Position numbers and translations under genes: made by a program. Below the pieces are notes generated by a model, which was given only the letters and a program-made list of their open reading frames with translations, searched no databases and was not told the origin of the DNA. From Gymnopus androsaceus JB14 (lineage: Eukaryota > Basidiomycota > Agaricomycetes > Agaricales > Omphalotaceae), in contig ML769614.1 of NCBI GenBank assembly GCA_009733575.1, positions 38,026-102,025 of the forward strand: a DNA stretch of 64,000 bases, in the 5' to 3' direction. Positions 41,816 through 53,522 of this stretch are shown here, one piece after another (position 1 is the stretch's first letter; every line of letters starts with the position of its first letter).

Positions 41816-44105
41816 AAAGTCATTTTACTCCTAATTATTGAACGAATCTCTTCCCGCGAAACTATTAGTTAGGAAACACGACAAGTCGGAACTCGAAGCT
41901 CGGAAAATGAATGTAGAATTTCAAATGCAAAATTTGTATGTCATATTGTCATATTGTCTTCATATTGTCTTCTTTCGAGTCGTAAGAATCCGGAAAACAA
42001 AAACAGCTAAGTACAAAGACACCGGACATCAAACGGGCCGACAGCTTTCGGATCGACTTCCCCGAATTCCGCTCTGATCAGATCAAAGCGGCGATTCGCA
42101 TTGAGGTTGTGTAGGACAGTCCGACAAAGGCAGGACCGAACTGCAAAACCTGGACTCTTGGATCTCTTCCAGCAGGGTATTTTTGCTTGTCAACTTCCCC
42201 GTTGAACCCGCTTTTAGTTTTCCATTCTACTCCATTTCACTCCAAATTTGGTACTCCGAATCCCAGTTCTAGCTGAGGCAAACTCAAGGCATTTAATTAA
42301 CTGGATTTGCTGTGAAAGGAGCGGCGCGAATGCCATACTTTGTCTCCTGACTATATTGGCAGAACCCAAGCTGAACTCAGAGCTATCAACCTATGAAAAA
42401 AATCTCCTCACTGGCAGCGGCAGGCCTCTATCCCCCGGCGTTTTCTTCAAATACGAGTGCCACTGAGATTGCACGAAGCAGCAAGCGTTGGAAGATAGAT
42501 TAGGGTAATACCATTGTGCAATTTATTTGGGAAACTTACGAGACCTATCGGATCCTTCCCTCAATCCCATGGATTTTCTAGCAGATGGAATTGTAAGGCG
42601 ACTCGGAAAGTTCCTCGCTCTTTCACGGCTGAGATCTCCCAGCTCACCGGAACGATATGGGGTCTATAATCCTCGGAAGTAAAGTTCTCAACAGCTATCT
42701 TCCAAAAGGATCTTCTTGACATTCACTATGCATTACGACTACTCATGTCTAGACAATGTTAGCAAGAACGTGAACGCAAAGGCTGGGTCGAAATTTCTTT
42801 CGAGAAACGGATAGCATTCCGAAGTAAATTCCTCACAAGGCACCTTCAAATTATCCTGTACACGCATGGCAAACCTTCAATCCGAGTTTCCGGACATTGA
42901 ATTCGGTTTGCGTGGTCGCTTATATCGCAGCACCTTTACTTCAAGTACATTGTAGAAACGGGAATTTGACTGCTCAGCGGTTAGGGGTTTAATGAACTTC
43001 GATGCTAGTCCAACGCCACCTTGTCTTTTCCCTCAATTAGAAGTTACGGTCTTTCATGAAGTCCATGTAGCTTTTTCCCTCCGATATTATTCTACCTACT
43101 AGGCACGGAGCCACGAGATGACCGGAAGTCTTGATATGACCTCTAGACTCTTCTTATCGCGAGGAGCTACATCTTGTGCTACCGGCAACATCGTCTCGTC
43201 TCCTAGGTTCTTTTTTGGCGGATGCATTATCAACTTAGATGAGATTTTCTGGAGATCGTGGATTCTACCGACACCCGTCGACTCGTCCGACTGGTATCGA
43301 TAACGAAGGCGTGGAGGCAATAGGCTTAGTCAAGCTACTTGGCTAGGCAATAAGTGTGTTTACTTATCAATTGCATACCCCTGAGGTATGTAATTTCCGA
43401 GCAATGACTTGAAGGAAATTTATGAATCACTTACCACGGTTAGTATTCACAAGTTATCCTACATACAATCTGATGCATGTAGGAGGCAAAAAAACTTCTG
43501 TGGCGTTCCGACAGGATTCATCCAACTCCAGTGTCCATCCAACTCGCAGGATTTGCCGTAAGAAGTTGGTGAAAAAATGAATAGAAAATACTAGAGTAAG
43601 TAATGATGAGTCTGGATTAACACGAGTGAGGAAGGCAAGTCCCGCGATTGCGATCTACTCCATTGGAATATGCACACCTCTTGGGTTCAAATCCGAGTCC
43701 TCAAAGTGCTGCCGGATAGATACTGAATGATGCCGGATGAAGGCTGTAAAGGTGACCAAGGGCGTGAAGATATACAAATTCTGGTCCTTTCTCGTTTTGA
43801 AAACAGGAGTAAGCAATCTATGCGTGCTTTTTCGATATCCGAAGGGGTCAAAGAAAAACTTGGGATGTGCGCGAGCTGCGCGAAACCGCAAAAGCCGTAG
43901 TGTTAATTTGCGACGGCGCTTGATCGTTTCACAGCAACGTTCATCTCATCTGCATCTCATTTCAAGAACGCGTTTCGTTGAGGAAGAGGAAGCACTGGGG
44001 TCTGGGTAGAGCGAAAAAAAATTTGAATGGGAGGAAATTAAATAATTGGTGCGGAATGGTAATACAGCAATTGAAGTCTGGCATTATTTACAATGTATTT
44101 CCCCA
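41816..44105. other. 2.3-kb intergenic, no supported gene
   Basis: Only short frames without recognisable domains. A small tandem run (CATATTGTC repeated three or four times) lies at 41940-41970. I see no transposon ends. Confidence 0.45.
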
Positions 44106-46218
44106 CTAGGTAACTACCCATTCTGCTGGGGAATCGTATTCTGCAGGCCTCGTCACATTTAACCAACCACGCAATGCAGTCTTATATGGCTCTATCCTTA
44201 CGACTGGACTCTGTGTCTTCACAACACCAAATGGAGTACTCGCTGCTACGTGCATAAAATCAGGGTCCTGCAGTAATTGTGGGTATAGTCGCTGCATGCT
44301 ACGGATAGCGGCTAGGCCCACTTCGTCAAAGTTGCTGCTGCTACGAAGCTTCTGAGAATCTTGCCCATGGGCGGTGACCATCGATCTCCAAATCTCTTCT
44401 GGGTACGGTCCGAGGGACATGAGCCAGGCATTGTATCTAACCAGCGAAACACTGGTGTAATAGCTTCCACCTTTAGTTAAACGGTGATGTAAAGCATTCA
44501 GCGTTGCAATGCAGCCAAGTTCGCCTGCCCTGAGGTAGGCTCCAGATTAGCCTATCGTCAGAAATAGATGGAACATTCAAAGAGCCATACCCGAAATCGG
44601 CCAGTGGAAATGGAGGCGCGACGGGTTCTTCCAGACCCAATGCTTTCCGTTAGCCCACGATACTCCTGAAACCTAACAATGTCTTCATTCGATCCAAGCG
44701 TTCAGTGACAAGATGAACTAAAAGATTGCGCACCGAGTCAGCAATCTGCTGCCATCCGGGTCTATCTGACCATTCTCCTCCTTCCCCATAACAGCTTTCT
44801 TTGACATACACGAATCCTCTTTTTCCAGCAAAACGTTTCAACAGATTCTCAGGCCCATATCCCAACTTTGTCAAAGCTCCCGGACGATATCCGTCTACAA
44901 TCACGTCCACTTCTTCAAGTAAATTCTCGAACGCCTTTCTACCTTCCGAACTTTTTAGATCAAGATCGATCGTACGCTTCCCAAAGTTGAAATCAACTGC
45001 ATAGTAGGATTGGTCTGGAAGGTTATGACTGGTCACTCGCAGGACCTGTGCTCCGTATTCTGCCAGCGTTCGAGTAATGACGGGCCCAGCAATCACTCGT
45101 GTTAAATCCAAGATCTTGACGCCAGATAAAATATTGGGGCCTTCAGGCGAAAGTTTCAAAGGTGGGGAAGTGCTTTCAAGTTGTTCCAGTTCAAAAAGCG
45201 GTCGCGAGGATACATGTTTTCCCTGATAGGTTGTGAGTTGCCCTTGGGTAAGATCAAGCGTGCTAGATACTCACATATGAAGTGGCTAGAAATTCTTCTT
45301 GTGTCAGGCAAGGTGAACCAGCCTGGTTTATCTTACGGACCAATTCCTCAATTTCGCCAGATGTCAATTCTAGGGCGCGCGCTTGAATCACTTCATGTGC
45401 TGCTCGTTTTTCTACAATGTTTGCGTTGTATGGTGGTAGGCCTAGCGCTTCAAACGTGGGAGTAGCATTAAGACTGAAGAATTCGTATTCAGTGTCATCA
45501 TTTGACTGAAATCTTCGGATTTCATACCTTGCGTGAAGATGATAAAAGCGCCCATCCTTTGTGCGATAGATATTGGTGAGCATTCGCCGATACACATCTC
45601 CATAGACGTGGTTGAGATCAGTATCTAGGTCGACTCTTCAATTCGTTTTACATAGACGACATGGAAGAGATACACGCCTTTTATCTTCTTCTTCATTCCT
45701 GGATCCCATTTGTACAGCTCGTCCACTGTAGACAGGAAACTCATCGCGGGGAACAGGCCTGCATGGTTGCAATTTACGATTGCTTTGACATTTTCGTTTT
45801 CTCCAAAGCGTTCCTTGCACAGAGCTACTGCGATGATTCCTTCGAGAGCTTTGAGCGCCGCAAAAGACTCGTGCGCTTTGAAGACAATTGGAATTAGAGG
45901 CTCGGCCGAGTCCGATATAATATCGACCCAGTCAAGCCCTTTCGCACGAACTTCAGGTAATACTGGCAAGTCAGTTTCAAACGCTGAAACCAACAACTGT
46001 GTACTGGTTTCGACAGTGGAGTATGAAAACATGCGTCGACACTTGCCCAATGAGGGTTGGATGAACTCGATGAATGCAAGGGAAGGAGATCCCAGTTCGT
46101 TGATTTTGACGCAGGCAGACTGGTTTCTAATATTACTTTTGGTTTGAACAAATGAATTATCCTTCCCATGAGCATCGAGCGTGGGTTCTTCCCTCGTGAA
46201 TCCGTGCACGAGGCCCAT
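44106..46218 (-). CDS. Family III CoA-transferase (CaiB/BaiF; alpha-methylacyl-CoA racemase-like)
   Basis: Family III enzymes transfer CoA between carboxylic acids or racemise 2-methylacyl-CoA. The N-terminal half reads LVSAFETDLPVLPEVRAKG and SAEPLIPIVFKAHESFAALKAL. The middle has DVYRRMLTNIYRTKDGRFYH and QEEFLATSY|GKHVSS. The second half carries the family core LSGVKILDLTRVIAGPVITR, FGKRTIDLDLKSSEG and VDVIVDGYRPGALTKLGYGP, then LADFG|AGELGCIATLNAL. The frame breaks at about 44645, where one more A in NGK|ALGLEEPV would restore it. The start is 46218, or 46032 (MFSYSTVETSTQ) if the first 62 codons are leader. A terminal Asp-dependent site is not pinned down. Confidence 0.85.
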
Positions 46219-46770
46219 GTTGCCAGTGTACGGACCGATTCCTAGTTTTTCTTCTCATACGATGGGCATCTCCCGAGGTCCGTCTCTGTTATATTAGACG
46301 CTTTAGCGGCAGATGTGAAGAATAAAAGAAGTACGAGGGTATACCGAATACGGCTATCCTCGACCTCGGATTCTACCTCACAAGTTCGGTGCTGTGCATT
46401 AGTTGCTTAAAAGAATATACATATGTACTTTTCTTCTATCGGGGAACCCACCCAGAACAGACATGTGAGTTGAAGCCTAATATAGCTAGATGTCCCTACC
46501 GCATTTGGTACTTGCAATTGATGGAAGATTGACTTCGAACTTGGAAAGCCAAGAAAGATTGCATTACTTCAAGTACACGACACGGTCCCTAGATAAAAGT
46601 ACTACTAAACTACGGAAGGAAAACATCAATACTAATCATATAAACAGTAATTTTGGTAATTTTGGTGAACGGGATACGAGTGGGAATCAATGAAGGAAAA
46701 AGAAGGACAAGAGAGGGTATAGTCATCACAAACAAGTAGGCATTCCACATACAGAGCACATAAAGTTGCT
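46219..46770. other. Intergenic, nothing seen
   Basis: No gene, repeat or RNA is recognised. Confidence 0.5.
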
Positions 46771-49700
46771 CTACTCCCTTACCAAATCCGGAGGTTGGCT
46801 GTCACCCGTCAATTCCACTTTGCCCTTTTCATTCATCTCGGCATCCTTCGAGCTGATGTCGATGCCCTTTTCCCAACACGCCCTCTCCTCTTCCTCGGAC
46901 AATCCAAGGTGATCCTTCGGAATCCAGACCGTTCTCTGGGGTCGGGATGTTGCAGGATGCGCAAAGCCGTAATAATCCTCCGCGCGAGGAACGGGACGTT
47001 CAGGCGTCGGCTTGATTGATTCTTCGCGGGGCTCCTTCTGGTCAGTGGCAGACTCAGGGTCCTGAAGATTCAATCGATCGTCATCAACGCTACTTCCTCG
47101 CACACCCTTGCTTTCGACCCTTCCCATCTCGAGTTCGTCATTACCATGCGAACGATCATCTTGGATATCTGAGGTAACAGGCGAAGGGTCTTTCTCGACG
47201 TACATCTTCTCAACCATGGTGAGAGGAAGAGCGTATTTCAAAGGGTCGTACATGTTGTTAATAATTATTTGGAAGAAAGCCTAAAAGCGGGGTCAGTCCA
47301 ACAATAACGCGTTTTGATAACCAAAGACTGACGGTGAAGACGATTAGGACTATCATCAGAGCACCTTCGGGTATAGCACTGGCTGACTTGTTCTCGTTCC
47401 GTGCCAAGAAGAACAATGCCGCCAGACAAATTTGCTGCACGTACAATCCAACAAACAAATGTTGAATTGCTTTAGGGAAAAACAGACCTCCTGTGTCCAT
47501 GCTGAGATCCTGCTGATACTGCCAGAGGAACAAGTACTTGTATAGCATGTAGAAGGCGAAGAACGTCGCACACGCAAGACCATTGATGATCGGAGCGATG
47601 ATGGAGTAAGCGAGAGCTAAGGGACATGAATGATCAATAAGGATTTCACAACCGAGAATGGACATACCAATAACGGTAAGGAGAGTCGTATTCGGAAACA
47701 AAGTACCCCACGCTACGTTTCGCAAACCATATTTGATGCCCCAGATACTTCGAGGGGTACTACCTAGCAGATAGAGCTTCGCATAGTAGATGGCAAGTGG
47801 AACAATCTGCAGGAATCCTCCTGCGACACCGGAGAGACCTTGGAGGATGATATATCTATACGGAGGGATTATTAGGAGAGACTACTTGAACTGGAAAGCA
47901 ACACTTACGTGAGGAAGAAGATGGATGCCTGTGGAAGTTGTTGCGCCAAGATAGTGGGAATACTGGTTGGGTTTGAGGCGAGTGGCGCCAATGATGCAAG
48001 AATACCTGAGGCCAGGGTGACAATTAAGAAAGAGTGCTAACGCAGCAAGTCAGGAAAAGCTAAGAGGAACATTTGATTGGACACTCACAATGACTTGGAA
48101 TATAAAGAATCTCGTCATCAGCGATAGTTCCAGGCCAGTTTTCGTGGGTATTCCTTCAAACTTGGCAAGAAGACGGAGAATGATAGGCAAAAGCATCATC
48201 AGAACTGCGAGTAACACTGGAGGAAGGATACCCTAAACATCTTTGAGATTATTGCGAAGGAAGAAACCGATCAACGTTGCTTACCTGTATGATCCCAGTG
48301 ACGGGGGAAGGAAGGCTGCAAAGCCATTTGAGCCAGCTCTCTTTAGTACAGACGGCAGAGATATTGGAGATAGTACCAACGAAGGCGACTGTAGGCACAA
48401 AGGCAAAGGTCAGGAACATAATAGATAAAACATCAAAGAAAATATTGACCAGGGAAAGCCCAAAGGACAATTAACGCGATTGTGATAGCCCAGCTGATGA
48501 CGACTCGAACTTTGATCTCGTACGGGTTCAGGGTTAGGTTACTCCAGATAACATCGCTAGGAGCAACCTCGATGTATTTCTTGCTCATCCGGTACGGCTC
48601 GTGGTGGATAAGAGCCTGCCCAGCCAAGTGCGCAGAAATCTGCTTGCGGAACGTGATAAAGGCGCTGTTGACGACAGGATATGTATCATCTGTGGAGGGA
48701 CCAGCAGGAGCAACTTCCTCCTCAGTCTCTGCGTGCGTATCACCTTCTTCGGTGGAGTGACGACCAGCTTTTCTACCAGCGGGAATCCTCCGCTTCACGA
48801 CAGTACCAACTCTAGTAGCAGTTCCAAGGAGACCACCTTGTCCACCAAAGTTATCGTCCGAATTATCCCTGATTTCTGGGTGAAAACTAAGACGTGACTG
48901 AGGATTGAAACCCGGGATCTTCGCGCGTCCAGCATCGAGAAGCTCATTGCAGACTCGGATCTCCGAGCGCGCCCACTCGATGGAGTCGACCTTTTCGCCA
49001 AATAGACCAAGGAAACCAAGCTTGTGAGTTGGCCGTTCACTTTCCGGAACGGACAGAGATGAATCCTGGGCTTCCGCATCTACTTGAATCAGTATGTTGA
49101 CCTTGATCGATCAGAAAGAGAGGAAATCACCTTTCTCTTTGCCAGCCTCTTTTTGGGCCTTGAGCCTTCGTTTAGCTGCAATCTTGAGCAATTTGTTCTC
49201 TGCACCTTCGAGTTTGTTGCAGGCCTTCAGACGACGATCGTAAATGTCTGGAAGCTCCTTTAGATTCCTATGATGGGGTTGGTGACGTGAACGGAAACAA
49301 AAAAGATTGCTCCAGAGACATTACCTGTTGATCCAGATGTTCTTGACACCACCGGGGAACACATCGAAAACTTTGTGCAAGGCGGCATGGGAGAGATATT
49401 TCTGCGGGATCCCAGTGATAAGGACAGTGTTGGCCTGCACGCTTTTAGCGTGTACGGGATCAATAAGATGGTATTGACGCGTGTATAGCCAATGCTTCAT
49501 TTCACGCCAAATGTTGTAGAAAACCCATCCTAAAGAGAAAAAATGAGTGACAGTCAAGTAAGAAACATGTTTTACACACCCGTGAAAAGCCAAACCATAA
49601 TGATGTGGGCAACGTAACGTATGGATTGGGTGGGGGAAACATTGCCAAATATGAATTTGTTCAGCCCAGTGTTTCCGCTAACTGAGGTGCCAACACTAGT

Positions 49701-50072
49701 TATAGGAAGAAGAACAGCCCAGGAAAGGATCCAAATAGGGAGGAAGATGATGACCATCATACGCAAATAGCGGACGAAAAAGTAGGCGTCGAGGCCATTG
49801 GCAGCCTTGATGTCATTGTGGTTGGACTTGTAAACTGCAAAAGGCCACGAGAAAAGATTTTTCGGCCCTAGAGTACGTTTTCCACCGGAGGTAAGGGGTT
49901 GAATTCGTTTCGCTTTAGGTGGTACATAAGTTCGTGGTTCGTAGATTGCCTTGAAATAGGGTCGAATAAGAGTGAAAATAGCAAGTTCAATGCCAAAAAC
50001 TGCACCATTGAAGACGAGTGCAGTGATGAAAGTCTTAGTGGAAGCGGACGTCGAACTCGAAATGGACGACAT
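46771..50072 (-). CDS. CSC1/OSCA-type stress-gated cation channel (RSN1/DUF221 family)
   Basis: This is a mechanosensitive, Ca2+-permeable membrane channel. The start MSSISSSTSASTKTFITALV (50072) is preferred over 50108 because the family begins just before this helix. The N-terminal TM domain runs to IRYVAHIIMVWLFTG. The cytosolic PHM7-like domain contains ANTVLITGIPQKYLSH, DSIEWARSEI and NSAFITFRKQISAHLA. The pore-side TM domain holds APSDVIWSNL, YIILQGLSGVAGGFLQIVP, AYSIIAPIINGLACATFFAF and GLYVQQICLAALFFLAR. The tail of about 150 residues is acidic and ends PPDLVRE. About ten introns, all short. It is intact; the loop between the helix and HST-Glu-rich linker (RKAGRHSTEEG) is long and charged. 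Confidence 0.93.
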
Positions 50073-52199
50073 GGCGGTCAAGGTCGAAGTTGGGTCGCCT
50101 TTGATCAAGAGGTTAAATGACCAAGTTTTTAAATCGGCACCACCAATTTAGATCACCTGCGTCATAAATTCCCACGATAGCCAAGTTCAATTGAGATTCG
50201 ACAGATTCAACGGTTGAAGTCCATCTTCGTGTGCGAACCTTGAATATTATTGCTGAATGTCAGGAGTAATGAGGAGCAATGCTGAAATTCCGCAGCTCCG
50301 ACAGCTTCTCCGAGCCCCTAAGTGAGTCTTTTTTCGTTGATTTCCGCGTGGGCCTTGTTACCCCCACTGTCGCTCATTACTTTAGATTTATTATTATTGC
50401 AAAAGTAGGCCAAGGTCTGGCCTGTTTTTCGCATGAATACCACACCAGCCAATGAGATGAATCGCGCTTTCGCGACCCCGAACAAATACCGATACCATTT
50501 TGTTGGCTCAAGCCCGATTTATGGGTCCCTCCACGATTCCCCTCAGCGCCGACCAAAGCCACGACAGAACAGATATAGACAAAATTAAGGACGGATGGAA
50601 TTCTGTGACTATTTTCGAGTCAGAAAATCAGGCCTAGACTGCATCGTTGCTGTTAGTTTTTGAAATCTCGATGTGATGCCGCTCTTTTTCACGCGAACCG
50701 GGGCTCTGGCTCCAGCATCGCTACGATAATGCAGCACTTTCATTGCAGGAATGAATCTTCCTCCGGGCCTATAGTCGCTGCGGTAGTGCCTAGTAGCAAT
50801 GCGCGCAACCAAACTCTCCCCGCAACTTGCTAACTCGGATTTCTTAAGGGCCCGAAAGCAAATCCGAAAGATTGCTTGAAGGGTACGTTCAATCCATGCT
50901 GCACGTCCGATTCGATCGTCCTTCATCATCTGAAGCTCAAGTTATATATAACTTAGAGGATACCATTTCAAGAGAACTCCAGTGTTCCCCCTTTAATTAT
51001 CATCCAGCGATTTCCAGCAGAGCAACTTGAACGTGAAACTTCCAAGCTTGGACAAGATCGTGACGTTTTCAAGTGGAAGAACACACTCTCGATGTATCTC
51101 GGGTCGTCCATTTCCATAAGCGAGCAAGCTCACGCACACAAGGGAAAGATAATAGCTCTAGCAGGCTGAGCACTGCTGGCCTGAGACTGGAGATCAAAGT
51201 CAAAGCGTATTGTACTGTATTCGAATTCTCCGACTTGGCAAGGGATGGCTATGCAAGGGATCTTTCCTATGTATAGCTACTGTAGTAAGAATTTCTATTC
51301 GGTCAAATTTTTGAATTGCTTTTGAAAAGTAGCTCCACTTTTCAAAATCGTTTTGAGACACGCGGCTAATTCGCTCTAATAGTAATATAAGCATCGAGCA
51401 TCGGATCAAGCAAATGAATAATAACTATTCGGGCAAATGGCAAGGATCAACATCGAACACGCAAGTAAAGTACGCGTTGATGCGGATAGAAACCATTCTC
51501 ATATCTTGGATCTCCCTAACTCCATTCTAAATCAGCCCGCTACTCGTGTGTTTGGATACAGAAACTTCCATCCGCTTGATTGAACCTTTGAAGAATACTA
51601 CTTTTTGTGTGAGAAGTCTAGCCAAGCGCGTACCCACGATTAATGATTTTTTTTTGGCTCTTTTGAACAGCATAACCCATCTTCATGTTCATCCCCGTTA
51701 TGAAGGGTCACGGAGTACTAGTGTCGCGACACCCTGTCTCATTTGCTCGTCATCATCCCAGGTTAGTTCTATCAGAAAAGGATAGGTATACAATTCGGTA
51801 GACTCACGCGAATTAGAGTGTCAACAACTTCAGTATTGAGTTTACGGGTCTACCTTGGTTCGTCTGCCCTTTTAATCGAACTCTCTTTTGAGTCTCAAGT
51901 CTTATCCAACCGAACCTTGTCCAGGAATTTTAGTTGGGGAGGATGGACATATAAGTAGCAAATGGCGAAAAGTCTCGAGTTCAAAAAGGCTACTCATACG
52001 GGTGAATTCGGCCCTGCTTCTCTGAGTGCGCGCCACCTTCGACACCTTTAAATATGGATCCGGTGAAAAGCGGAAGGGTGCCATGACATAGATTGTGCCC
52101 ATTGCTCGAATGTTTATTTCGCGTCTGGCATTGATCGTAAAATAGTTCATGCCGAACTTTCTAATCAATCCTTTATATTCCCTCCCCCCACAAACAAAA
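50073..52199. other. Intergenic, no supported gene
   Basis: Upstream DNA of the channel gene plus unrecognised sequence. A 106-codon minus-strand frame at 50609-50929 repeats HYRSD twice but has no family and no gene-like context. Confidence 0.45.
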
Positions 52200-53402
52200 C
52201 TACCTATCCGCCACGACGCCAGCGACTTCTTTGATATTCAGCTTGGCCAAAGCTGCACGCCCTTTATTTGCCCACCAATCCACAGTTTGAGCCGTGTTAA
52301 ACCAAAGTTCTTTACCGCCATGTTCCGTCACACCCTCTGCGCCGCAAAGTACGATCCCACCGCTTCTGAGCCACCCCGAGACATTGTCTTGGTGTTTTAC
52401 AGTATCAAGAATACCAATGATAGCGAGCAGGATCGAGTCAAAGGCGGAAGACGAGGGAGGAGCGTCGAGGCTAGTTTTGGCAATAGAAGAGGATAAAGCC
52501 ATGTTGGCTAGTAATGTAGACACGTCCGAGGCAGGTTCCAGCCGCTTCTTCGAAGGCTTAGACCTGGTTTTTGGGATCTTTGCAGTTATATGGTCGAGGT
52601 CGCTGCGGCGCTCAGCTTGCCCGTATTCTTTGACGTGTATGTGATTCCACGGTTGAAGACACGCTTTGTCCGTGGAATCATCAACAAGTAAGGTCGTCTT
52701 GGCTGAATGTGAAGGGAAAGACTTCCATATCTTGGAGAGGTCTTTGATTGTGGCGGATTTCTTGTCTGTAAAGTGGAATGACCAATTAGCGATACAAAAA
52801 GCGAAGAAAGAGGATGACGCGCACTATACGCGAGAGGATCCAAATCCAGCGTATCTCTAGACCAAATAGCTTTCAGCTCTGGCCATCCGGTCCTCAAAAG
52901 CACGTTCGACCATGCTTTGAACGCTGTGCGGTTGCGCTGATGACCACACTGCGGTATCAAGCCAGTTTTTTGTTTCAGGATGAAGGAGGTATTCGCGAAA
53001 GGAAGGCATGTATGGTCGTAGATGAACAACTCTAATCTTTGGAGCATTGACCGAATTGGGTTTGGAGGGTGTATAGCGTTTTGGACGAAATAAAAGGGAA
53101 CCATTGAGGTCCAGGATCAAGAGTTTGCGATGAGATGTAGGGCTAGATATGTGTGATGAGGGTGTTGTGGACACAGTGAGATAGGCAGGGTTAATAGTTT
53201 GCTTTTCCATTGGCTCGGAGAGATGGTTGGCCCTTGGATTAGATATGCGGGACGCCAGATTTGGTAGAGCACCGCGTATGATTACGGGTGGCTTCATAGG
53301 CTCATCTTCGGGACAAGTTAGACTTTTGATTCCGGGGAGCACATGAAAACTTACGACGCGGAATTGAAAGGCGCTGGTAATGGCGCTTATATAGTGGCGC
53401 AT
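52200..53402 (-). CDS. NLI/FCP1-like HAD phosphatase
   Basis: This is a Ser/Thr phosphatase-like protein of the haloacid dehalogenase fold, the group that includes CTD phosphatases. Motif I is KLLILDLNGSLLFR, where the second Asp of DxD is Asn, as in several fungal members. HLRPYMPSFREYLL and TAVWSSAQPHSV form motif II. Motif III-IV is KTTLLVDDSTDKACLQPW. An intron of about 60 bp lies near 52798-52837; the exact junction before KKSATIKDLSKIW needs a phase shift. A likely first intron (GTAAGT) follows FQFRV near 53354, and the model starts at 53402. The C-terminal 110 residues (SSIAKTSLDAPPSSSAF, WWANKGRAALAKLNI) are family-typical. Confidence 0.82.
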
Positions 53403-53522
53403 TCCGGCCTAATATAATATATTCAAACCAAAGCTAACGCTACTATACAATTGTCCTACACCAAAGGCCAGAAACAAGAGCGCACTACGATATACATATT
53501 CAAATCTGTACAACACTCAGGT

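Noticed and set aside
50609..50929. 106-codon frame with two HYRSD motifs
   Set aside because: No family, no introns, no promoter signal and no homology I recognise.
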